A DNA stretch of 64,000 nt from Siphonodentalium dalli (Eukaryota > Mollusca > Scaphopoda > Gadilida > Siphonodentaliidae): contig CP136065.1 of NCBI GenBank assembly GCA_032622095.1, positions 214,068,151 through 214,132,150 on the forward strand. Reading direction: 5' to 3'. Position 1 is the first letter of the stretch. Every line of letters begins with the position of its first letter. Below the pieces are notes generated by a model, which was not told the origin of the DNA, did no database searches, and saw nothing but the letters and a program-made list of their open reading frames with translations. The translations under genes and the position numbers were made by a program. Positions 35,011 through 46,000 of the stretch are shown piece by piece.

Positions 35011-35050
35011 ACCACAAAACTCGTCAGTTACTACATAACTCGGCGTAACA

Positions 35051-36180
35051 GGTGGTTACCTAATGGTGGCGGTATCTCGCGATATGTATGCATTTGTGGT
35101 TTGTCAAAGGTCAAGGCAACAGGGTGCTTTCAAACTTAGACTTCATTTGCACCAGTCGTATTTTCTTGCACCCTTCCTGTCCGCTCCAAAACATCGCGAT
35201 GCTTTATTGGGTTCTGTTGAAACTTGCCGTAGTTGTTTCTAATGAGGAGGCGATGTTTCGCGCACAGTTTTGTTTCCAATCGTTGAAGGTCAATCACATG
35301 TCAAGGTCGTTCTCTCGATACTAAATATGATAAGTTATTTCATGAAAGTATAAGCTAGGGTATTATACATGTATTCAAAAAGACTTCACAGAACGCAACA
35401 TCATAAGTTATTGGAGGACCTACTTCGATATCGGGGACAATTCAAAGCGAATATTATTTCTGCCAATTTGGCCGTTTACTTCATGTCTGTTTTTCATCTG
35501 GAGTGTGTGTCGAATAAATGATGTGGAGGATTTTTGTAAATGTTAGCCCAAACTACATTTCCAAGTAACGATGGTTTTGTTGTTTATTTTGAGGAATAAT
35601 ACTGCGTCAGATGAATTCAGCCCAAATATGTTAACAGTTGTCGTGTAAAACATTCGGCAGTAGGTTAGCGTTATTTAGTATTTGTGGATGCCCTTTAACA
35701 TGGGGAAAATAGACTACTGCGCTTGAACGAGCATGTGAATTTGTCGTTTTTAATGTATAGCAACTTGATAATCAATAACAGAGGCATTCTCTGTCAGATA
35801 TGGTCGCTCTATTTACGGTATTAATTGCGGAACTTTCTAAAGTAAACTACGCGTAAACGGATACATACGGTAAATTATAGAAGTTGCCGGAATCGGCCTA
35901 ATCGCCCAGGGCCAACTCGCCCCAGTCGACGTGTGTCAATTCGGTACCTACTATAACATGTACCCGAGGATGAGTCCGGCTCGGAATAAAATATGTATAC
36001 GGGTGTTATATAGCGTTTTGTCCGTTGTTTCTCAATGAATATTATTGAAATTTGGTGTATATGTCCGGGCTGGGACATGGAATACAACAACGTTTGAATT
36101 GTTTTTAAATTTACAAATTTGTTGATTTTATTCATTTTTTTTTTCGTTCTGAAAACACACTATAATGTGTATATAATATA
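35051..36180. repeat. Dispersed repeat, then gene-free sequence
   Basis: 35170-35330 is a second copy of the repeat at 26580-26790. From 35331 to 36180 I see no gene and no repeat unit. Confidence 0.45.
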
Positions 36181-36480
36181 ATAACGAACACGAGACATAC
36201 ATAATTTATAAACTGTTAACAAAATATATCAAATTCAATACATGACAAAGATGACTCAGTGGAGTTTATAAAGTGAACATAAAAACATTGAGGTAAGAAT
36301 CTTTTTAAGGAATGCAACTTTATTTAATGATAATAAACACATAAATTAAAATAACAAACATGAGACATACATAATTTATAAACTGTTAACAAAAGATATC
36401 AAACTCAATACATGACAAAGATGACTCAGTGAAGTTTATAAAGTGAACATAAAAATATTAAGGAAAGAATCTTTTTAAGC
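36181..36480 (+). repeat. Two-unit tandem repeat, 170-bp period
   Basis: GAGACATACATAATTTATAA through AGAATCTTTTTAAG occurs at about 36191 and again at about 36361 with few differences, implying a recent duplication. Non-coding. Confidence 0.75.
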
Positions 36481-37870
36481 ATTACCAAACCGTTTAGCAC
36501 AGACCACAGTCCACTTCACTCATCCGATCATCACCAAACTTCATATTTATCTTGATATTGATCTATCAGATGAGAGTTATCAAATATTTTTTTAATTTCA
36601 TAGGAAAAAATGGTCGCCAGCGGCCATATTGCATTTACGTTATATGTTATCGCGTTATGTCGATATCTAGTATTACTTAGAAATTTCACCTTTCCAGATT
36701 CATAATTGCTCCATTGACTGTAACAGATGAAATTATTCCCCTCTTCGGATAGAGTGTCACGGAAACTGTATTTTGTCAGACTGTCTGTATAATCACTGAT
36801 TATATATGGCAATAATCTGTAATAAGATGTAGCACTATTTTATTTTATATTTACACGCAGTGCTGTTTTTATACAACAATTCTACCCCCCCCCCTTAGAT
36901 CATCATGTGATCGACCATACATCGCGCGAGGACCTGGTTGAATTAAGGGGGGTTTTATGGGTCACTTCTGTCCTCAAGCTAGATTATACTTATGACATTT
37001 AATGGCATGTTTCTAACGTGGAGGGTTAGATATGCTTGAGAAACCACCACTCTTTAATTCACACCAAGTTCTCAGCTGTCATGAACCCATAGCCATGATA
37101 TATGGTTTATTTTATGTATACTAGTAATATAGTTATTTTCAGTACCTTTATATACCAGTACTGTGTATAACAATGCATATAAATTAATCCATGTATACAT
37201 GTATATTGATTCAACGGATTCAGTGGTTTTGTCCATCAGTCTATCAAATTTGCGGGGAAACATGGCCACAAGCAGTACACCCTGCTAAATTTCGAATTTG
37301 AATCAATTGGCGCACCCTGCAGCCAGCTTTTATTGGAGAACTTTTTCTCATGTGGATATTTTGGGTCACCGCTAGATGTGAACCATATTTTGTTCTCAAA
37401 CTGTCCTTGTGAAGACATCACTGCCAGCGGTGATCTTGAATTTTACTATTTTTATGGCTAAATAATTTGGTTGATCCTACAGACGACACCCCTTGTCCGA
37501 TCGTCACCAGATTCCACAATGATCTTCTGGATAACCAGGGTGAGAGTAATCTAATTTTCCCGAATTTAGTTAAAAAAAACATTACCACAGGCAGCAATTT
37601 GGTATCTTACTCTTTGATCCTCTTTTGCATGACTGAATTGTTTAGCAACTGTACAGATATATCCCTCAACTGATACTGATAGTCACCAAACTTCATATTG
37701 ATCTTCGGGCTGACAACTAGATGGGAGCTATCGAATGCTTTGAATTTTTTTGGAAAACATTGTCGCCAGCAGTCATCTTCTATTTTGGTTTTTATATACA
37801 TGTATATCTCTTCATGCGGATAGCCAGTATTACGTAGGTACTTCAACTTTCCGCATTCCTGTCATCATTT
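36481..37870 (-). repeat. Dispersed repeat units, three diverged copies
   Basis: CACCAAACTTCATATT.ATCTT, GTCGCCAGC.G.CAT and TAGTATTACNTAG phrases recur near 36530-36690, 37490-37550 and 37680-37845. Spacings are irregular. A 9-C run occurs near 36886. Minus-strand ORFs of 60-93 codons have no recognised domain. Confidence 0.4.
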
Positions 37871-38029
37871 GAAATATAAAAATTTACCTGATACATGCAC
37901 CCTTCAAAATTTGTTTCGTCGTATCTATTTTAATGACCCGCATGGTAATATTGATACAGATATATTTGTCAAACATTTCTTTGTACAATATCCAGGTATT
38001 TAGTTTGTAACTAAATCTAGAAATATATA

Positions 38030-38520
38030 ATAGTAGCTGGTGGATACCGACTTCGTCCGGGATGTTCCCCTCTGATTTTCGGTGAATTGCGCGATTTAAC
38101 CTTGAATTGACTATTTTAAAGGTGAAGGTCATGTCGGGGTCACGATTTGACCCGTCCAAAACACTCCCCGGACAAAAGTCACGACAAAAGTACCCGTCGA
38201 AATCCGCCCGGCTTTACCCGATTTGACCTTGAATTGACAATTTTGAATGTCAAGATCAGGTCAGGGTCATGATTTGACCCACCCGAAACACTCCTGGGAC
38301 AAAAGTAACAGTAGGTATCAAATTTCGTTGAAATACTTCCGTTTTACCAGATTTGACCTTGAATTGATCTTTTTGATTTGACCCGTCCAAAATACTCCCT
38401 GGAAATAATTTCCCCTAGGTATCAAATTTCGTCAAATCTGTCAGGCAGTTTTCCCGGCCATAGCTAACAGACAAACAGACAGACAAATGTCCAAAATATA
38501 TATTAGACTAGCTGATGTAC
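38030..38520 (+). repeat. Mollusc-type GGTCAAGGTCA dispersed repeat
   Basis: Repeated modules GATTTGACCTTGAATTGA, GGTCA.GATTTGACCC and CAAAA.ACTCC.GGA occur about every 110 bp. The end is ACAGACAAACAGACAGACAA then CAAAATATATATTAGAC. The same module order and ending occur at 49365-50108, and in reverse at 63715-63790. Confidence 0.65.
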
Positions 38521-39265
38521 TCGACTCCGTTCGGGCTAGTAAGGGATTTTTTTGTGATCGCCTCCATCTGGACAGTACCCAGTATATACAGCGTCTGGCC
38601 AAACTATTGTTCAATTGGTCCAGAAACATGCCTATATCAGCACGTTCGAGAACATGGTCCCACGTGAAATTGGACCCGTCCATATTGCTCCCGGGATCGA
38701 AGTAGTCCTACACACAAATTTTTAGTCGGATCGGTCAAGGTCCAGAAACATGCCTATGAGCGAGGTCAAGTTGACACGTTAAATACCAAATTCGAGCAGT
38801 GTTAGAGTCTATAACACATACACACATGCATTCATGCATACACACATACATACATACAGACAGGTGTTTCAAAATGTATAATCGATAGCTTCAACAATTC
38901 TATGGTAGATAGTTCACGGCCGACCTGAAGCATGCATCTTAGTTTTCTTGTTAGGTATAATTTAGAGTTCAAACCGCCGAGTGGATTTAAAGGTGGTGCC
39001 GCAGGAACCAGAGATTGGTGAGGGGAGCACAGATTCATTGGTATAAAAATGTCTCCGATCTCTTCGAAACTTATTAGTTAGAGTACTATCCAGAAACGAG
39101 GAATAAATAGTGTGGTTGAAAGTTTCGGGAGTGGCAACAAGTCAGGGGTCATGGGAGGAAACCAGAATTGATAACATGTTAACGCAAATTATTAAAACTT
39201 AGATATAGGCATCCACATGTGATTCAAAGTTCCGGGAACCTACGTCGTAATTTTACTTAATTAAT
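38521..39265. other. Repeat tail and gene-free sequence
   Basis: It begins with GCTGATGTACTCGACTCCGT, likely the head of another dispersed-repeat copy. A CATACA microsatellite lies at 38817-38862. No coding similarity recognised. Confidence 0.35.
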
Positions 39266-39269
39266 TTAA

Positions 39270-39625
39270 CCCTTTACCCAACAGAACGGCCCTGTGCCAA
39301 TGTATTCTCTTATATATGCGAGTCGACCATAGGTCGCCTCGCATATATAAGAGAATGCATTGGCTTAACACATATTAAAAATGATAAAATTGTCAAAGAA
39401 TGTAGAAAAATATAATTAAATTTTTTTTAGGCCAATGCATTATGGTCGACTCGCATATATAAGAGAATGCATTGACACAGGGCATAACTGTAACCATCAC
39501 AATGTGGTCAATGAACCGGTTCCAATGATATCCATATTTGTATGGTGTTATGGAGACAGACCGAAGATATTTTAGGCTGTTGAAGCTTTATTTAGGCGTT
39601 TTTGGCCGTTTTGTTGGGTAAAGGG
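39270..39625. mobile_element. piggyBac-type MITE, copy 1 (356 bp)
   Basis: The ends CCCTTTACCCAACA and TGTTGGGTAAAGGG are flanked by TTAA on both sides (39266-39269, 39626-39629), the piggyBac hallmark. Inside is a ~75-bp palindrome (GCATTCTCTTATATATGCGA and complement, joined by a CGACCATAGGTCG centre), followed by half of a second one that is partly deleted relative to copy 2 at 44584. No transposase. Confidence 0.85.
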
Positions 39626-39933
39626 TTAATGTATAGTTGGTGTGTCTTATTGTGGGATAAGGCGCTATGATTGATAGTTCGCCAATCATGTAGTAAGTTC
39701 AAATATTTTAGTCTAAATATTATCTTCAGAATATTTTTCAATGTTTTAAGTGGACTTTTATCGGTACCTCAACTGTTTTGGCATGCGAAATTATTGGAGA
39801 GGTAACAATAATTAAAATATGAACACAGTCGATGATAGTTGTTTTACAGACGTTTATGCTATTTCGCATGAACCCAACTCGAAGGCCTTGCGTCTCTTTT
39901 AAGTTTTTGTCTGTCTGATATAGAAATTAACGT

Positions 39934-40240
39934 GGGGGGGGGGGGGGTCCAAAGGGATATACTAGGGGTAACTTTTACGAGGAAGATAATTGTTTTCTAA
40001 AGTGATGCTGTCGGATACAGAGATGGCAAATGGGAGGGTCACCAAATTCTATGATTTTTATGTAGCCAATTTCCACCACACTTATAATATGTCATCTCCG
40101 TGGTATATGTGGTATTCTTATGGCGCTGTTTAAAGATACCTAAATGGCGCCGTTCATGACAGGGATGGGAATGGGAGAGTGGTACCGATATGCATATCGT
40201 TACGTTTTGTCGTCTTTTGTCGCCAAACTGAATATAATTA
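39934..40240 (-). repeat. Reverse copy of the 6480-7445 family
   Basis: G x14 at 39934 is followed by CCAAAGGGATATACTAGGGG, TAACTTTTACGAGGAAGATA, ATGGCGC..TTTAAAGAT and GGCGCCGTTCATGACAGGG. These match phrases at 6900-7440 in reverse complement. Non-coding. Confidence 0.6.
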
Positions 40241-41068
40241 CAACTTCTTTCGCTTTCACTTAAATGCGTGCATTTGATTGGTCAAGGACCTTAGATACAC
40301 CTGACAGCGACAATCTCTATCAGCCGAGGGAAGTGTCGTTTCCCGCATCACTGGGTTTAGTGATACTTTTAAAAGTTCGTAAAAAATGTCGAATATCCAT
40401 GGGGCGAATTTACCCGGAATTTTATTTAGTCCACCAATCAAATCGCAAGAAATAACTTCCGTTTCTATTGTTAACCCAAGACGACAACTCTCAGCGAAAA
40501 ATTATCGCCGATTAAACAGAAAAATAGTACATGTAATAATTTAGTTGGGGATAAAGGAATGTTTTACATAACTATTCCACCATTAGTATTAGCATTTATC
40601 CAGCTTCGTGCCAATACTAATATGACATGGCAGTGGTCATGAGGGCATATAATGTACCTTTGTAGCGATTGTTTCCTTTTCGAGTTTGTCACCGGAGACA
40701 GCAAATTCGGTGGGGAAGTTTGGGAACACCGCTTCGGAATTGCTATCGAATAGGATTGTCTTTATGACAACAGATGTTCTAGAATCGTTTTAAATAAGTG
40801 AAATTTACACCACCAAGTACAGTTTAATAGTTTACGGGTGTGGTGTCTTGTTGTTGTGTAGTTCGTCGAATTGTGTGTGTTCATCTCGAACTTCCGGTCG
40901 GTCGCCAAATTTATTCTCGACCCAATTTCCCATTTCGGTTAACAGATCAGCTGAAGTCCAGACACAAATATCACTTTGGTAGTTTTACTATTTTAGTGTT
41001 TTTAATATAGTTTCGTTAAAAAAAAATTGTTAAATCTCCAACTAATATGCGGATTGTCGTAATTATAA
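40241..41068. other. No recognisable gene
   Basis: Short ORFs on both strands (40256-40455) overlap each other and have no recognised similarity. No repeat identified. Confidence 0.3.
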
Positions 41069-41227
41069 GCAATCAACGTCGTTTTCCATGTATCTGTCGG
41101 CGTATAGAAGTGTCGGATGCCGAACTACATACTTAGTATAATTTCGGTTCGCGAAATTATACAGTATGTAATTCGGCATCCGACACTTCTATACGCCGAC
41201 AGATGCATCGAAAACGACGTTGATTGC
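41069..41227. mobile_element. Foldback element (159 bp)
   Basis: GCAATCAACGTCGTTTTCCA at 41069 pairs with its complement ending at 41227. Arms of about 76 bp enclose GTTCG, with only a few mismatches. GTCGGATGCCGAACTACATA lies near the centre of the arm. No coding capacity; target duplication unclear. Confidence 0.7.
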
Positions 41228-42511
41228 ATATATAAAGTCATATCCATTGTACAGGGAACCTGTGGCTCAAAGTTGCTAAACTGCATGGTACAGTCGGAGT
41301 CAGTGGTGGGGATTGCATTTGCAGAGGAGCACCAAATTTCATAATATATTTTTATCGCCGATTTCTTCCAAACTTATATTGACATATGTGCGTGTAATAT
41401 AAGAAACATGGTGTATACGGTAGTTTAAATTTTCCGTTGCGGCACCCACATTGTCTTTGCAATCGTATATAGAATGGATATAGCGTGTCCAATTCAGGAA
41501 TGGATGTCGGGTAAGGGATTCCAACATTGGAGAACTATTCGAGAAAATTCTTATGCATATTTGTTAACCGATTGTAAACTTATTTTTTTTAAAGTGTTTA
41601 CTTTTTAATCCCGCGGCTACGCCGGGCAACCCAGTCATGAAGTACTAGATGTGAATCTAGAATATTCGCGCGACAATTAGCATTGATGGCTCTTTATAAG
41701 ACTACAATTTAACAGAAAAGATTAGACTCGAGAATGAGTCGAGATATGTATAAATACACGGAAACAGATATTCCGAACACAACATAATAATAGAGAAAAA
41801 TTTCAATAAAAGTCGCTTTCATAAAAACCTTATCAATAACACATCAAGCGAACGTTATTGGTAATTTCGATCTATTGTTTGATTACAACCATAAATATGA
41901 AATTAAAAGTCCCCCGAAGTGAGTGGCTTTTTTTTGGGAAGTTGGCTTTTTAAGAACAAAGAAGTCAAATTCTGGCAAAATTTCACTGCAACTCTCTTTT
42001 GGAGATTGCTCAATTTATCACTAAAACAACACAGATATTATCTCTAAGTCGTATAACAGCAAAATTTCCCTGCGTCTTCTCAAATGAGAACCACGTACCA
42101 AATACAAGCTCAAGTTACCATGCAGACAAAATGAAAGCAGCGATTTCTTAGTCGATAAACGCCATAACTCCGTCAAATATCATCGGACCAAATTCGAACT
42201 TGCCCTGCGCCTTCTCGTACCGAATACCGAAATTATGTTGAATATTGCTCAAGATGGCATGCGGACAACGTCGGATGGACGGACGCACATGCGGATGGAC
42301 AGACATGCTGATTATAATAGTCCTCCGACTATTATCGATAAGAAGCGAGAAATCGTTCACGTTCACTGGAGCATGCACATTTGAAGCAATGAAAACTCAT
42401 ACCTATTTTTTTTTAAACAATAACAGTTACTATATATGCAATTGAATAATTAAATTAACTAAATGAAGTATTAAACAATGTCGATAATCTGTGTGCTGTT
42501 TGTCTTTGCAG
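41228..42511. repeat. Gene-free; GGAC-tailed repeat at its end
   Basis: 41900-42345 resembles the repeat at 1-460: ATAACTCCGTCAAATAT, AAATTCGAACTTG, CGGATGGACGGACG and GGACAGACATGCTGATTATA. It lies just upstream of the first recognised exon of the Death/CARD gene, within its promoter or first intron. No promoter element can be supported. Confidence 0.45.
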
Positions 42512-43014
42512 AGTGAACGATGAAGGTATTCAAACGCTTCACCGGGTTATTCAAAGGCAGACCTCAATCGACCAGAGATGACCTTGCGTCGTCGACGGCA
42601 ACTTTAACCGAAGATCAAGAACTTCCAGATAACATTGAAGATAACAAGGACAGTCCACAAAATCATACCGATGAGACTAGATTTCGGTTCGATGAGTCGA
42701 GAGGCAGATCAAAATCAGAGTCTGATATACTTGATATTGATGATAACACACTAAGCAGAACTAAAGGCTATCATGGGGGGTTGGCGAATAATAATTATGC
42801 ATCGTGTGTCAACATCACTGGTAACTCGCCCCATACGGTTAATGGTCCTGTGAATCGATTATCACAGATGCGAACAACATCCATGCTGAGTATAACAGAA
42901 TGCTCCCAGCCCGAAGGTCAACATGCAAAACTGATAGACGAGATGGCGAGCAGGATCAGAGAACTGGAAACCGAGAATATATTCCTGAAACAGAGGACAC
43001 TAACTGTGGAAAAC
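42512..43014 (+). CDS. Exon 1 of coding region (N-terminus, coiled coil)
   Basis: A strong acceptor TTTGTCTTTGCAG precedes 42512. ATG at 42520 opens the longest frame, so a non-coding upstream exon is implied. The exon codes for 165 residues to a donor AAC|GTAATG at 43014 (phase 0). The first 20 residues are basic (MKVFKRFTGLFKGR). Residues 20-130 are rich in S, T, D and N, and so likely disordered. HAKLIDEMASRIRELETEN at 135-153 shows coiled-coil heptads. If the donor were ignored, the ORF would end 5 codons later, giving a 170-aa protein. Confidence 0.7.
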
Positions 43015-46000
43015 GTAATGTATGATAGATGACAAAATCGACATTATGTGGTAAAACACATTAGCACAAATTAAAGCCAACACATACAAGAGCCACTGCT
43101 CTTTGAAATTTCCATCCACGAAAACCTGTTATGCCTGCCGCATTGACGTCATCTATACAACGAATAATTAGTATGATATATTCCCAAAGTCTATGCGAAA
43201 TCGAAATTTCAGCCTGTTCTCCCGAAAACTCCAACATTATCTGCTTATAAAAAACTTGTTTTAGGTTGATAATATGAATCGCCTCATTTTGAGTTGATCA
43301 TGTGCTGAAAATGAGAGCAATTTAGTCACATTATTGACTCATAATGAGGCGTTTCCACGCAGATTATGCGCGGACAATTACCCAGATAAGCCAACCCACG
43401 ACTTTTTCAGGTGTACACTCTTTAACATGTGTTTTTATTGTGGCCCGCGCCATAAAACGAAATAACGGCTATGACTCCATTATATGCTTATTTCAGAATC
43501 AAATAATCAATTATGTACATATTTCATATAGGTCGATTATGAGCGTATTTGCGCGAGGATATGTTGGAAATTTGTTTACATTGATTAAAGACCTATATAC
43601 AGACACATTTGAGTACACTGGGTTTATGATTACTGCCATTCTTTCCGCATTCCCCGCAGCATTACCATAACTGTAACTGGGTCGATTGATTATAATGTAA
43701 TGTCATTGTAATGGTTTGAATGCTCTCTCGCAAATATATAATTTCAACTCATCAAGATATGAACGAACAGAACTGTGGAAACTTCAATTATCTAAAATAC
43801 GCATTTATGGTTCCTATTTTTAAATTAGCGTTCAAGTTACCCAGTGTTCTGTAGTGTACATTTGATATTTTAGGTAACCAGAATGCGTGAACTTTTCGAA
43901 AGCACGAATTGCAACGAATTCAGAGAAGAAACAACGGCTTGGTTCAATAAACTGGAGAACTCCATCCGACTCTTACAAACTAACACATTGAATGCCATCC
44001 ATACGCTGGGAGAGCTGCCAAACAAATTCGATAGCGATACTCTGTCTGAAGAACCGGCACTGTCAGAATTATGCGATAATCTGTATCATCTTGTGGGTGA
44101 GTTGTTAACTGTTGCTAATGTTTAAGTAGTTGAGTTGGGTTACATACATGGACATGGTAGCATACACCTGAAAAGGTGTCATTAAATGCCTAATTAATCT
44201 CTCATCAGCGGCGAAAGTACCATTGACTTCAAGCCATTGAGATATGTAAATGTTATCCAGCGTACATTGATGTAAATGAAGGGTCCATTGTCGTCACACT
44301 TTGGTGTGGTGGTTACACAGCTTTCAGAGCGACTACTTATGAATGACACGGTATTAGACTGGTTCTCGTGTCCAGTGATGCAATGCTATTCCCATATACC
44401 AATGCTCAGCCATGTATTGTTTCCATGCACCACGCATGTTTTGAGTTAGTGTGATTTTATGTGCTTTTGTGTGCAATCCCAGCGTTCAGATCAGTATTTT
44501 TGGATATCAGCTTCATGTAGTACCCACTGATGTGTGTACACAGCTCTGAGACTCATGCAGTGTTTGTTACTCATCTGTATTAACCCTTTACCCAACAGAA
44601 GGGCCCTGTGCCAATGCATTCTCTTATATATGCGAGTCGACCATAGGTCGCCTCGCATATATAAGAGAATGCATTGGCCTAACACATTAAAAATTATAAA
44701 ATTGTTAAAGAATGTAAGAAAAAATGGTAAAAAGTGTTAATTTTTTTTTTTTTTTAGGCCAATGCATTCTCTTATATATGCGAGGCGACCTATGGTCGAC
44801 TCGCATATATAAGAGAATGCATTGGCACAGGGCATAACTGTAACTATCACAATGTGGTCAAGGAGCCGGTTCCAATGATATCCATATTTGTATGATTCTA
44901 TTGAGACAGACCGAAGATATTTTAGGCTGTTGAAGCTTTATTTGGCCGGTTTTGGCCGGTTTGTTGGGTAAAGGGTTAATTGGCTTTTTGTTTTTGGTAT
45001 CCAGTTTGTGGAGTAACTACATTTTGGGTTCCAAACTTTGGTATACAATATTTGTGTATATCCAACTTGGGGAAACTGGCATATTGGTATTTCTCTATAC
45101 CAGCATTGCATGTTAGTGTTTTGAATACTCACCATTGGTACTTTTTGTTGATGGCAAACCCATGTGCCATGTACGGTGTATTCAATTGGAGGGAAACACA
45201 ATCTTTACATATAATTGCCGAAATGGCAACAATGTGGCAATCATTAAATATAAATTACTATTTCAAAAGGAAAATGTTTTTTGTTTTATTTTCTAGGTGG
45301 CAAATGGAGAGACTTTGGTATGGAACTCAAACTTCCAGTCGAGTTCCTTGATTATTTACAGGAAGATCAATCACTGGAGGTCGATCTGAAATTCGTTTTT
45401 ATCAGGATAATCTCATACTGGAAACAGAACTTTGGGGCATCTGTCAGTGTTCTCTTGCGGGCGTGCGAAAAGTTGGGGATATCTCCCCTCCAATGTTGGT
45501 GTCATCATTAACGCCCTCGGTGTATACTGTCCTACAAATTCTAGATAGCTATGATTCGCTGGACGTTTTATAAATAGATAATGGGTTTTTCCGGTTGTGA
45601 CAATTCGCAGTAAGTCCCTATTTGCGGAGGACTATTTGCGGAGGTCCCCGAATTCGCGGAGTTCCCCTAAAATGGTCGAAATATGTTGATTTTAATGAGG
45701 GAACGGGTGCGTATAGTCAATTGATACGTATTTTAAACAAATAGCGACAGGATCATCATAATAGTGGTTTGTTCTATCAATCATATCACCATTATCATCA
45801 TTATTATCATCATCATCATAATACGGAACAAGTCTTGTGACTTTTCGTCCCAATAACATTATTTGCAATGCTTGTTTACAAATATATGTATCGTCATTCG
45901 ATACTTGTGAGTGACTTTAACATATTACTTGTCGTCGAACTCGTATTTTATATAATAGAATAATGAGTCAATGTATATTTTGAAATGATCGAGTGTTAGA

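Larger units (their letters stand above)
27593..35050. mobile_element. 7.46-kb inverted-repeat element with tandem-repeat arms
   Basis: TGTTACGCCGAGTTATGTAG at 27593 is matched by its complement ending at 35050. The left arm (27593-28275) and right arm (about 33995-35050) each hold a GAGTTTTGTAGTAA-type minisatellite and a ~135-bp tandem repeat, in inverted orientation. The interior has a 1.1-kb palindrome and a 2.2-kb tandem duplication that also copies most of the right arm. No transposase or other recognisable protein is encoded. The flanking bases (GGCGTGG / GGTGGTT) give no clean target duplication. I infer a non-autonomous DNA transposon enlarged by internal duplication. Confidence 0.65.

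Noticed and set aside
27593-35050. Helitron interpretation of the 7.46-kb element
   Set aside because: The ends are long inverted repeats rather than a TC...CTRR arrangement with a 3' hairpin, and no A/T insertion signature is evident.
37607-38159. Two minus-strand ORFs in series as a possible gene
   Set aside because: Both follow dispersed repeat modules that recur nearby; no splice-consistent joining or domain.
43344-43670. 108-codon plus-strand ORF in the first intron of the host gene
   Set aside because: It has no recognised domain, lies between exons joined in matching phase, and has no splice or Kozak support.
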